Assembly: GCA_002702065.1 (NCBI GenBank)
Contig: NZXX01000001.1
Span: 930,001 to 994,000, forward strand
Length of the DNA: 64,000 nt
Direction: 5' to 3'
Source of the DNA: Anaerolineaceae bacterium
Lineage (GTDB): Bacteria > Chloroflexota > Anaerolineae > Aggregatilineales > Phototrophicaceae
The position numbers and the translations under genes were made by a program. Below are positions 53,480-61,444 of this stretch, in pieces (positions within the stretch are counted from its first letter, which is position 1; each line of letters starts with the position of its first letter). The notes below the pieces were generated by a model. That model was not told the origin of the DNA, did no database searches, and saw only the letters and a list, made by a program, of their open reading frames with translations.

Positions 53480-53929
53480 ATGGCAAACATTACACGTTGG
53501 AACCCATTCCGCGAGATGATGACCATGCAGAGCGCGCTGGATAAATTCTTCGAGGATGCACCGCAGCAGTGGCCGGACTGGCATCTTGGTGACAATGCGC
53601 TGGCGCTGGATGTGGATGAAACCGCTGACCACTATCTGGTCAAGACCGATCTGCCGGGTGTGAACCCCGACAATATCCATGTCACGGTGCAGGATGATGT
53701 CCTGAGCATTGTGGCCGAACAGCCAGAACAGACCGTCGAGCACAAGGATGCCAAATCGCTGGTGCGCGAACGCCGGTATGGGCGTTTCAGCCGCAGCATC
53801 CGTCTGCCACAGGCGATTGAATCCGGGAAGGTCGAGGCCGACTATAAAGACGGCACCCTGACCCTGACCCTGCCGAAGTCGGAAGAATCGAAGGTGAAGG
53901 CTATTCCGGTGAAGGTCGCTGGCAAGTAA
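53480..53929 (+). CDS. Hsp20/alpha-crystallin small heat shock protein
   Basis: A 149-residue small heat shock protein. The N-terminus has WNPFREMMTMQSALDKFFED, typical of bacterial class A/B members. The alpha-crystallin domain runs ~42-140, with LPGVNPDNIHVTVQDDVLSI (read in part), ERRYGRFSRSIRLPQAI and KDGTLTLTLPKSE. It holds unfolding proteins as oligomers. AGGAGG lies 7 bases before ATG 53480. The upstream inverted repeat suggests stress regulation. Confidence 0.93.
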   Translation: MANITRWNPFREMMTMQSALDKFFEDAPQQWPDWHLGDNALALDVDETADHYLVKTDLPGVNPDNIHVTVQDDVLSIVAEQPEQTVEHKDAKSLVRERRYGRFSRSIRLPQAIESGKVEADYKDGTLTLTLPKSEESKVKAIPVKVAGK

Positions 53930-53955
53930 ACCAGGCCAGTTTTGCGGAACATCAG

Positions 53956-53988
53956 GCAGTGGGCACAATGCCCGCTGCTTTTTGTTTT
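53956..53988 (+). terminator. Rho-independent terminator after Hsp20
   Basis: A 9-bp stem (53956-53964 with 53970-53978), a 5-base loop and TTTTTGTTTT. Confidence 0.88.
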
Positions 53989-54002
53989 AAATGGCCTATG
54001 TG

Positions 54003-54752
54003 CTAACCCCGGTGCGCTTGTTGGGATGACGCTTCGGTGTCTGACAAGTCCTCATCTGCTGGCTGATGGTCAGCCAACCGGGAAGTGTCCGGGTCGGCTT
54101 CCAGCCAGGTCGTCAACGACTGGGTGATAAACAGCGCATAATCATCAACGACATTGTTCACGATGGCCTTGCGACGACCATCCACCAGCTCGGCCCAGAC
54201 ACGGTACTGCGGCGTATCATAGCCTTCCTTTACAGATGCGGGTGTTTCCTCAAAGGCCACCTGTCGGACACCGGCGAGTTTTATGCGGTCCTTTTGCATG
54301 AACAGACTGGTGAGCGGCGGGTGGGAAATCTGTATTTCCTCCTCGTTCACGATAATCCGCGTGCGGTCAAAAACGATTGTAGCCAGCCAGTAGTACAGGC
54401 ATAACGTGACCACGCCGAAGAGTATGGGGATGAGGGGGGTGATGTCACCGGCCAGCCATTCGCCAGCCAGTATTAGCGAAACAAAAGTCAAAACCCCGCT
54501 CATGATGGCACCGGTGAGAAACGCCTCATTTTTAAAGAGTTGCCGGTTGGTGCGAAAGGCCAGGTCCATCTGATCGTCGGTTTCATGAACGGTCAGGCGT
54601 TCCGGCGGCTTTATTTTCCGGTGATGCAGCTTGCGGTTCGAAAGGTCGAATTGAAACACGGTGTCACAGGCGGGGCAGACTGCCGCCATTTGCTGGATGT
54701 TGATATTCTCCGAAGGGATTTTCGTTTCGCAGTTCGGGCAGGTTAAATGCAT
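54003..54752 (-). CDS. Zinc-ribbon membrane protein of unknown function
   Basis: A 249-residue protein. The N-terminus is a zinc ribbon (CPNCETKIP, then CPACDTVFQF). Two membrane helices lie at ~80-130 (MSGVLTFVSLILAGEW; LIPILFGVVTLCLYYWLATIVF). The rest is cytoplasmic or surface beta-rich (FDRTRIIVNEEEIQISHPP, in parts) and resembles a PH-like domain. The acidic tail is disordered. No family name can be given. It is monocistronic and convergent on the Hsp20 gene. Confidence 0.65.
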   Translation of the reverse strand: MHLTCPNCETKIPSENINIQQMAAVCPACDTVFQFDLSNRKLHHRKIKPPERLTVHETDDQMDLAFRTNRQLFKNEAFLTGAIMSGVLTFVSLILAGEWLAGDITPLIPILFGVVTLCLYYWLATIVFDRTRIIVNEEEIQISHPPLTSLFMQKDRIKLAGVRQVAFEETPASVKEGYDTPQYRVWAELVDGRRKAIVNNVVDDYALFITQSLTTWLEADPDTSRLADHQPADEDLSDTEASSQQAHRG

Positions 54753-54907
54753 CTATTTCATCCTGGCTTGGGCAGCGCCTCTTACCCACAGTACGGGTTG
54801 TGTGGTGAATAAGTTGCAACCATGTAAAATGAAAATAGTTTCAAACAGGTATCCTACAGGTTTTGGTACACTATCTGAAAAAAATGTCTTTTAGAAAGTT
54901 GCTATTC

Positions 54908-55207
54908 ATGATCCTTGAAGCTGTATTTCTGCCTGTAATCCCCGGCAAACAAACTGAATTTGAGACGGTTTTCCGGCAGGCATCACCGATCATCGCATCC
55001 ATGCCGGGGTATATCTCCCATGAGTTGCAGCGCTGCATCGAGACACCGGGCAAATACCTGCTGCTCGTTCGCTGGGCAACGCTGGAAGATCATACGGTCG
55101 GCTTTCGCGGGTCGCCACAGTATCAGGAATGGAAGCGCCTGCTGCACCATTTTTATGATCCATTTCCGCAGGTTGAACATTTCGAGGCTGTTAGTTTGAA
55201 CACCTGA
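54908..55207 (+). CDS. Antibiotic biosynthesis monooxygenase-type protein
   Basis: A 99-residue ferredoxin-like ABM-domain protein. It starts at MILEAVFLPVIPGKQ, with MPGYISHELQRCIETPGKY and LLLVRWATLEDHT, the pattern of EthD/ABM dimeric alpha-beta barrel proteins. These include quinol monooxygenases and heme-degrading enzymes, but many have no known activity. I chose ATG 54908 as giving the usual length; starts at 54863 and 54884 add non-homologous residues. Confidence 0.75.
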   Translation: MILEAVFLPVIPGKQTEFETVFRQASPIIASMPGYISHELQRCIETPGKYLLLVRWATLEDHTVGFRGSPQYQEWKRLLHHFYDPFPQVEHFEAVSLNT

Positions 55208-55287
55208 TTCGACTTTAGGTGTTTGTATAGATGGGTTGTAAATACTGTAATAACGAGTGGCTTGCACTGAGCAAAGGTACTTGAGAT

Positions 55288-56235
55288 ATGGTTGGTAAAC
55301 TGGCGGTCGTGGCGGTGGGGGGCAATTCGCTCATTCAGGACCCCAAGCGCCCTGAAATACCTCATCAGTGGGACGCGGTACGTGAATCATGCGATCACAT
55401 TGCGCAAATGATTGTTGAAGGCTGGAGCGTGACGATTACGCATGGTAACGGGCCGCAAGTGGGTTATATCCTGCGGCGGGGCGAGATTGCCGCCCAGCAT
55501 GGCGTTCACGATGTCCCGCTTGACCTGATCGTTGCGGATACCCAGGGCAGCATCGGCTATATGCTGCAACAGGCGCTGGACAACGCGCTGCGCCGCCGGG
55601 GCATCAACCGCACCATCATGACGGTGATTACGCAGGTGCTTGTGGATAATCACGACCCTGCATTCGCCAACCCCACCAAGCCGATAGGTGGTTTCATGAC
55701 TGAGGAAGATGCGCGCCGTTATGAGACGGAAGGCTGGCAGGTCATGGAAGATGCCGGGCGCGGCTGGCGCCGGGTCATTGCCTCGCCAAAACCACTGGTG
55801 ATTCAGGAGATTAACGCGATCAAGGCGTTAATCATGGATAATTATATTGTCATTGCCTGTGGCGGCGGGGGCATTCCTGTCATCCGCAATGAGCACGGCA
55901 GCCTGCGCGGGGTGGCGGCTGTCATCGACAAGGACCGGGCCAGCAGCCTGCTGGCGCGCGAACTGCGGGCAGATCTGTTTATGATTTCTACGGGTGTCGA
56001 GAAAGTGGCGTTGAACTTCGGTAAGCCGGACCAGCGCTTTGTGGATGAAATGACACTGGCTGAGGCGCAGCAGTACATGGCGGAAGGGCATTTTGCGCCG
56101 GGGAGCATGCGGCCCAAAATCGAGGCGGCGATTGATTTTGTACAAATGGGTGGGCCTTATGCCATCATCACCGATCCGCCCAATCTGGCGCGGGCGCTGC
56201 GCGGCGAGACAGGCACACGCGTGGTGCCGGGGTAA
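55288..56235 (+). CDS. Carbamate kinase
   Basis: A 315-residue carbamate kinase (ArcC/YqeA family) forming ATP from carbamoyl phosphate and ADP. Motifs: VVAVGGNSLIQD, ITHGNGPQVGYI, IACGGGGIPVI, VAAVIDKDRASSLLA and FAPGSMRPKIEAA. It is the first gene of a seven-gene run to 61309 and overlaps the HIT gene as TAATG. In the window it could cash in carbamoyl phosphate released by the YgeW-like carbamoyltransferase running in the catabolic direction. Confidence 0.95.
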   Translation: MVGKLAVVAVGGNSLIQDPKRPEIPHQWDAVRESCDHIAQMIVEGWSVTITHGNGPQVGYILRRGEIAAQHGVHDVPLDLIVADTQGSIGYMLQQALDNALRRRGINRTIMTVITQVLVDNHDPAFANPTKPIGGFMTEEDARRYETEGWQVMEDAGRGWRRVIASPKPLVIQEINAIKALIMDNYIVIACGGGGIPVIRNEHGSLRGVAAVIDKDRASSLLARELRADLFMISTGVEKVALNFGKPDQRFVDEMTLAEAQQYMAEGHFAPGSMRPKIEAAIDFVQMGGPYAIITDPPNLARALRGETGTRVVPG

Positions 56236-56720
56236 TGATGGCTGAAGTCTTCTACAGCCGACACGCACCCGATGGTTATGAATGCCCGTTTTGTCGCATC
56301 GCACGCGGGACAGAGGGCAGCGATTTGTGGACGGTGCAATCGGATGTGTTCTATCGAGATGCCCAGGTTACCGCATTTATCAATGCACGCTGGTGGGTCA
56401 ATAATCCGGGGCACGCGGTTGTCATACCGAACGAGCATATCGAGAACATTTATGAACTGGTGCCGGACATTGCCGTCCACGTGCACGAAGCGGCGCGGCG
56501 GATCGCGATTGCGTTCAAGCAGGTCTATGGTTGCGATGGCACCTCGACGCGCCAGCACAATGAGCCGGCGGGTTATCAGGAGGTCTGGCATTATCATCCG
56601 CATGTTTTTCCGCGATACAACGGCGATGCACTCTATGAGCGAACGGCGGACCATCGCCTGACGACCGCTGAAGAACGCTTACCATATGCTGAAAAATTGA
56701 GAGTATATTTTGATGGCTGA
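56235..56720 (+). CDS. HIT-family hydrolase/transferase
   Basis: A 161-residue HIT protein. A CPFCRI pair near residue 18 and the triad HYHPHVF (His-x-His-x-His) are present, along with VVIPNEHIENIYEL. HIT proteins cleave or transfer dinucleoside polyphosphates or AMP-lysine. It overlaps the carbamate kinase stop by one base and threonine synthase by 8 bases. ATG 56238 is an equally possible start. Confidence 0.9.
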   Translation: MMAEVFYSRHAPDGYECPFCRIARGTEGSDLWTVQSDVFYRDAQVTAFINARWWVNNPGHAVVIPNEHIENIYELVPDIAVHVHEAARRIAIAFKQVYGCDGTSTRQHNEPAGYQEVWHYHPHVFPRYNGDALYERTADHRLTTAEERLPYAEKLRVYFDG

Positions 56721-57966
56721 AATACTGGAACTGCGCTGCACGATTTGTGAGCAAACGTATCAACCGGGTGAGGTGGAGTATTTTTGTCCAGCGTGCGGGC
56801 AGGTTGGCACACTGGATGTGCTGTACAACTACGGCACCTTAAAGTCCGTAGTGGATCGTGACGCGTTGTTTGCCAACCGGGAAATATCCATGTGGCGCTA
56901 CCGCGATCTGCTGCCTGTGGCACCCGGTACAGCGGTGCCGCCGCTACAGGTAGGCTACACACCACTGCTGGATGCGCCCCGGCTGGCTGCTGAACTCGGC
57001 GTCTGGCGAGTGTGGGTCAAGGACGACGGCCAGAATCCCACCGCCTCATTAAAAGACCGTGCCAGCAGCATGGTGGTTGCCCGCGCAATTGAAAAAGGCG
57101 CTCAGGTCGTCAGCACAGCCAGCACCGGCAATGCGGCAGCGGCGCTGTCCGGCATGTGTGCGTCGGTGCCGGATATGCAGGCCATTATCTTCGTTCCAGC
57201 CACCGCCCCCGAAGCCAAGATTGCCCAGCTGCTGGTTTATGGCGCGACGGTGCTGCTGGTCGAAGACACTTACGATGTCGCCTTTGATCTGTGTTACGAG
57301 CTGTCGCAGAGCGAGGGCTGGTATTGTCGCAATACGGGCATCAACCCATTTACCACCGAGGGCAAGAAAACCGCTGCCTATGAAATCGCGGAACAGCTGG
57401 GGTGGCACGTGCCGGATGTGGTGGTGGTCAGTGTGGGTGATGGCAGCATTATCGGGGGTATGCACAAGGGTTTCTGGGAACTGCGCCAGCTTGGCTGGAT
57501 TAAGCGGATTCCGCGCCTGATCGGTGTACAATCTTCAGGAAGTTCGGCATTGGTACATGCCTGGGAAAATGATGTTGCGCCAGCAGAGATGCAGCCGCGC
57601 CCGGCAGAGACGATTGCCGACAGCATTTCAGCCGGTTTGCCGCGTGACCGGTCCAAAGCGCTGCGGGCGGTACGCCAGACCGGGGGGGCGTTTGTCGCGG
57701 TGGATGACGCCGAAATCATTGCCGCTATTCCACGCCTGGCTCAATCATCCGGGGTGTTTGCCGAGCCTGCCGCTGCTGCGGTTTACGCCGGGGTTAAAGC
57801 TGCTGTACAATCGAACTTGATCAGCCCCGACGAAGAAGTTGCCTTGCTGGTGACGGGTAACGGTTTGAAAGATGTAAAAAGCGCACAAAAGTCTGTCAGT
57901 GGTGGTATGCGTGTGCCGCCGGATGCAGATAACATTCGACAGAGGTTGAACAGAGGATTGCAATGA
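56713..57966 (+). CDS. thrC: Threonine synthase
   Basis: A 417-residue PLP enzyme converting O-phosphohomoserine to threonine. A zinc-ribbon-like N-terminus (CTICEQTY; CPACGQVG) is followed by the PLP lysine in PTASLKDRASSM and STASTGNAAAALSG. Late motifs are VVVSVGDGS and ALLVTGNGLKDV. It is the partner of the homoserine kinase at 26458. ATG 56713 overlaps the HIT gene; the last codons overlap the GT2 start as ATGA. Some homologues are threonine dehydratase-like, but length and motifs favour threonine synthase. Confidence 0.92.
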   Translation: MAEILELRCTICEQTYQPGEVEYFCPACGQVGTLDVLYNYGTLKSVVDRDALFANREISMWRYRDLLPVAPGTAVPPLQVGYTPLLDAPRLAAELGVWRVWVKDDGQNPTASLKDRASSMVVARAIEKGAQVVSTASTGNAAAALSGMCASVPDMQAIIFVPATAPEAKIAQLLVYGATVLLVEDTYDVAFDLCYELSQSEGWYCRNTGINPFTTEGKKTAAYEIAEQLGWHVPDVVVVSVGDGSIIGGMHKGFWELRQLGWIKRIPRLIGVQSSGSSALVHAWENDVAPAEMQPRPAETIADSISAGLPRDRSKALRAVRQTGGAFVAVDDAEIIAAIPRLAQSSGVFAEPAAAAVYAGVKAAVQSNLISPDEEVALLVTGNGLKDVKSAQKSVSGGMRVPPDADNIRQRLNRGLQ

Positions 57967-58967
57967 CCAGACCACGTTACTCCATTGTTGCGCCGATCTA
58001 CAATGAGGAAGGCAATATCCAGGTTCTGTACGACCGCATTTGCGAGGTGATGGATTCTTCGGGTGGCGAATGGGAACTGGTCACGGTGAACGATGGTAGC
58101 CGCGACAGGTCGCTGGAACTGCTGGAAGAACTGGCCGCCAAAGACTCACGCATTAAAGTGCTCAATTTCGCTCGCAATTTCGGGCATCAGATCGCCGTGA
58201 CTGCCGGGCTGGATTATACGTCTGGCGACGCGGTTGTGATTATCGACGCCGATTTGCAGGACCCCCCGGAGCTGATTCTGGAAATGATCGAGCGCTGGAA
58301 GGCAGGTTACGAGGTGGTGTATGCGGTGCGGGAAGAACGTCATGGCGAAAGCTGGTTCAAACTGCTGACCGCCAAAGTGTTCTATCGCCTGATCTACCGC
58401 ATTACCGATGTGAATATCCCGATGGATACCGGCGACTTCCGCCTGATGGATCGCAAGGTGGTGGATGCACTGCAATCCATGCGCGAACACAACCGGTTCA
58501 TCCGTGGTCTGACCAGCTGGATCGGTTTTAAGCAGACCGGCATCAGCTATGTGCGGCAGGCCCGCTTCTCCGGCGAGACGAAATACCCGCTGCGCAAGAT
58601 GGTCCGTTTTGCGATGGACGCTATCACAGGCTTTTCATACTTCCCGCTTCAGATTATGATTTACGTGAGTTTCGTGCTGGGGGTTTTGGCTGTCCTGGCG
58701 ATTCCGGTTATCTCTGTGCTACGGGTCGTCCTGGGGTCTGGCTTTCTGGGCGGGCAGGTGACAACGATTGTGCTGCTGCTGATGCTGAGCGCGTTTCAAT
58801 TGTTCTTCCTGTTTATAATGGGTCAGTATATCGCGCGTATCTATGATGAGGTGCGCGACCGACCGCTTTACGTTATCGCCTCGGAAAAGGGATTCAAGCC
58901 ACAGTTGGAAGATGAACCCAACACCATACCGCCAACACCGGAGCCGGAACCCGAAGCAAGAGGCTAG
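57963..58967 (+). CDS. Family 2 glycosyltransferase, GtrB/DPM1-like with two membrane helices
   Basis: A 334-residue GT-A enzyme. It opens with YSIVAPIYNEEGNIQVL, then TVNDGSRDRS and the DxD-containing IIDADLQDPPELI. Two C-terminal membrane helices (~228-250, ~265-290) precede a Pro/Glu-rich tail. Such proteins transfer glucose or mannose to polyprenyl phosphate, providing donors for GT39 enzymes such as those at the left end. It is translationally coupled to thrC, with no obvious metabolic link. Confidence 0.9.
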   Translation: MTRPRYSIVAPIYNEEGNIQVLYDRICEVMDSSGGEWELVTVNDGSRDRSLELLEELAAKDSRIKVLNFARNFGHQIAVTAGLDYTSGDAVVIIDADLQDPPELILEMIERWKAGYEVVYAVREERHGESWFKLLTAKVFYRLIYRITDVNIPMDTGDFRLMDRKVVDALQSMREHNRFIRGLTSWIGFKQTGISYVRQARFSGETKYPLRKMVRFAMDAITGFSYFPLQIMIYVSFVLGVLAVLAIPVISVLRVVLGSGFLGGQVTTIVLLLMLSAFQLFFLFIMGQYIARIYDEVRDRPLYVIASEKGFKPQLEDEPNTIPPTPEPEPEARG

Positions 58968-58978
58968 GAAAGAAGGCC

Positions 58979-59227
58979 ATGGCGGACAAATCGAGCGATT
59001 CGTATGATAAGGTGCGGCTTTATCGCGAGCTAGTGCTGAAGTACGAAGAGATTGACGCGGAAATAGACGCGCTGATTATGGCGGTCAGCGGCGCGCCGGA
59101 CAAGTTATCGTCTACAGAGCGCGACCGCTACCGCGAACTGGCACGCCGCCGCGATGAACTACAAAATGAAATGCGCTGGCTGGAACAACAGTTGATGGGC
59201 GAAGACGACCCCGACAAAACGGAGTAA
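58979..59227 (+). CDS. Small coiled-coil protein
   Basis: An 82-residue, highly charged, helical protein (LVLKYEEIDAEIDALIM; RYRELARRRDELQNEMRWLEQQ) with no recognised family. It lies 11 bases after the GT2 gene and 5 before the PLP-enzyme start, so it is probably translated as part of the operon. AAGG upstream supports the ATG. Confidence 0.65.
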   Translation: MADKSSDSYDKVRLYRELVLKYEEIDAEIDALIMAVSGAPDKLSSTERDRYRELARRRDELQNEMRWLEQQLMGEDDPDKTE

Positions 59228-59232
59228 GTATT

Positions 59233-60627
59233 TTGATTACCGGACCAACCTTTGAAGAAATGCTGCATCCTGACAAGATCGACGCTGCGGTGCGTGAGAA
59301 AGCGCTAAAGGCCCGCACCGAAGACCCGCTGGACCCGATCAATTTGTTTAATATCACATGGCGTGATGCGGACAACACGGTCTATCACATCGTGCTGCCC
59401 CCTGCATTGACCGGTGTGGATACGCCGATTGTCGTGATTTTTGGCCGGTCATTCCCGTCAGGCAGTCATAAGGTTGGCGCAGCCTATTCCGTGCTGCTGG
59501 AAAAAGAACTGTTCGGTGAGGTGGACCCGGCAGTACACACGCTGGTCTGGCCGTCGACAGGCAATTATGGCATTGGCGGTGCATGGGTCGGCGGGCGCAT
59601 GGGCTGCAAGAGCATTGTGGTGCTGCCGCAGGGCATGAGCCGCGAACGCTTTGAACGCATCGAATCGTATGGCGCGCAGATCAACAAGACCGTTGGTTCC
59701 GAAAGCAATGTCAAGGAAATCTACGACGAAACGCACCGCCTGCGCACCAGTGGCGACCATATCCGCATCCTCAATCAATTTGAGGTGATGGGGAATTATC
59801 GTTTCCATTACCACGTCACGGGCAATACCATTGCGGAACTGGCCACTGAACTGGCGCAGCAGGGGATTGGCAGCGGGCGGGTATCGGCTTTTGTGTCTGC
59901 GATGGGCAGCGCCGGGACCATCGCCGCTGGCGACCGTCTGAAACAAATCTGGCCGGATCACAAAATCGTCGGGCTGGAGCCGATTCAGTGCCCGACTCTG
60001 TACAACAATGGCTATGGGGCGCATGACATCGAGGGCATCGGCGACAAGCATGTGACGTGGATTCACAATGTCAATAACATGGATGCGCTGATGTGTATCG
60101 ACGACCTGGACTGCAAGAAGGGCCTGCAACTGCTCAGCGAAGAACGGGCACGGGCGGTGCTCGTAGACCGCTATGGTGCCGACCCGGCGATAGTCGAACA
60201 GATGGCGACTCTGTTTGGTATCAGCACCATCTGCAATATCCTCGGTGCCATCAAGACGGCCAAATATTACAACTACGGCGCGGATGATCTGATCGTCACG
60301 GTGGCCACTGATTCGCTGGATCGCTATTACTCCGTCATGGATAACATGGCGCAGGCCTATGGCACGCTGGACGAAGCTGCTGCCGTTGGCCGTGTGGAAG
60401 GTATTTTCCACGCCATGAAAACAGACTGGATTATGCCCGGTACACCCGAAGCCCGCACCCGCTGGCACAACCTCAAGTATTACACCTGGGTCGAGCAGCA
60501 GGGGAAATCCGTCGAAGAACTGGATGCCCAGCGCGACCCGGCATGGTGGCAGCAGCATCAGGCGCTGGTGACGGAGATTGATTCGCGCCTGAATGCGCTG
60601 CGTGAGGCGGAACCGAGCAAGGTCTGA
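59233..60627 (+). CDS. PLP-dependent fold-type II enzyme (cysteine synthase/TrpB-like)
   Basis: A 464-residue PLP enzyme. The Schiff-base lysine is in GSHKVGAAY, the phosphate-binding motif is SAMGSAGTIAAGD, and a substrate-loop equivalent is WPSTGNYGIGG. The protein belongs to the tryptophan synthase beta superfamily but is longer than cysteine synthase and lacks its usual TSGNTG motif. The start is TTG with GGAG 8 bases upstream. Homologues are annotated as cysteine synthase-like lyases of unknown substrate. Its position with carbamate kinase and SsnA suggests amino-acid or ureide breakdown, analogous to YgeX. Confidence 0.8.
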   Translation: MITGPTFEEMLHPDKIDAAVREKALKARTEDPLDPINLFNITWRDADNTVYHIVLPPALTGVDTPIVVIFGRSFPSGSHKVGAAYSVLLEKELFGEVDPAVHTLVWPSTGNYGIGGAWVGGRMGCKSIVVLPQGMSRERFERIESYGAQINKTVGSESNVKEIYDETHRLRTSGDHIRILNQFEVMGNYRFHYHVTGNTIAELATELAQQGIGSGRVSAFVSAMGSAGTIAAGDRLKQIWPDHKIVGLEPIQCPTLYNNGYGAHDIEGIGDKHVTWIHNVNNMDALMCIDDLDCKKGLQLLSEERARAVLVDRYGADPAIVEQMATLFGISTICNILGAIKTAKYYNYGADDLIVTVATDSLDRYYSVMDNMAQAYGTLDEAAAVGRVEGIFHAMKTDWIMPGTPEARTRWHNLKYYTWVEQQGKSVEELDAQRDPAWWQQHQALVTEIDSRLNALREAEPSKV

Positions 60628-60631
60628 ATGC

Positions 60632-61309
60632 ATGTACCCTGATGATCGTGTGCTGGTCGGTGTCATCACCCGGAAGAAAGATCTTAAGCTTGCACACGAT
60701 CACGGCTGGTATCGTGTTCCCCAGTCGAAAATGCCGCGCGGTGTCCATGCCGAGTATGTGGCGTTCTTCCTGAGCAGTCGTGTGGCAGGCAAACCGGATA
60801 GCGGCATTTATTACTATGCGCGCCGTGATGGTGTGGAGCTCGCCTACCGCCGCGATTTGCTACCCGATGAAGCCAATCATCCCCGCGCCGACGAGGTGTA
60901 TTATCAGGTACAGCTGGCAGATTGGCGCGAAAAAGTGCCCCCGATTCTGAACCCCACCCGCCGGACGGTGGCCTTCATTTACACAACCTGGGACCGGTTT
61001 GTTCACGCCCGCGAGATTAAGGACCTCTACAGCGCCGCTGATTATTATGTGGACCGCATATATCACGCGCTGCGCAACAGGGGGTTATCTGCGGTCGAGC
61101 GCTATTGGGATGCCGAACGACGCGAAACGGGCGCCGGGGCACATCTGCGCATTTTGTGCGAACACGGGGCTTTCACCGCGTCGACCGAACAAATGGTGGG
61201 CGATCTGTTTCTTGAAGATGGCGCAGCCGACGATGCGATTCTGGCGAAAATACGGGATGAAATCACCCGGCGTGGCGGCCCTGTCATGATCAGTTTGCCG
61301 CTGGATTAG
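60632..61309 (+). CDS. Conserved hypothetical protein
   Basis: A 225-residue soluble protein. It begins RVLVGVITRKKDLKLAHDHGWYRVP, read in parts, with AEYVAFFLSSRV and IYYYARRDGVELAYRRDLL. The HGWYRVP region recalls EVE/PUA-like modified-base binding folds, but this is only an impression. The C-terminus contains IRILCEHGAFTAS-type strands. It follows the PLP enzyme by 4 bases. I know similar proteins in Chloroflexota but not their function. Confidence 0.6.
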   Translation: MYPDDRVLVGVITRKKDLKLAHDHGWYRVPQSKMPRGVHAEYVAFFLSSRVAGKPDSGIYYYARRDGVELAYRRDLLPDEANHPRADEVYYQVQLADWREKVPPILNPTRRTVAFIYTTWDRFVHAREIKDLYSAADYYVDRIYHALRNRGLSAVERYWDAERRETGAGAHLRILCEHGAFTASTEQMVGDLFLEDGAADDAILAKIRDEITRRGGPVMISLPLD

Positions 61310-61444
61310 GTGCCAAATACGGTTGCACGTTGGTAAAAGTTGATGGTCAACCGATAGCGCGCGACTGCCTTATCACCCGTTCATTTCCCGAATTCTGCGT
61401 TACAATAGCGACCTCATGGATTTACCATCAAAGATCGGGCTATT

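Noticed and set aside
59458..60669. A 403-residue open frame on the minus strand
   Set aside because: It is a shadow of the PLP enzyme gene, whose catalytic motifs are intact; the antisense product resembles no family.
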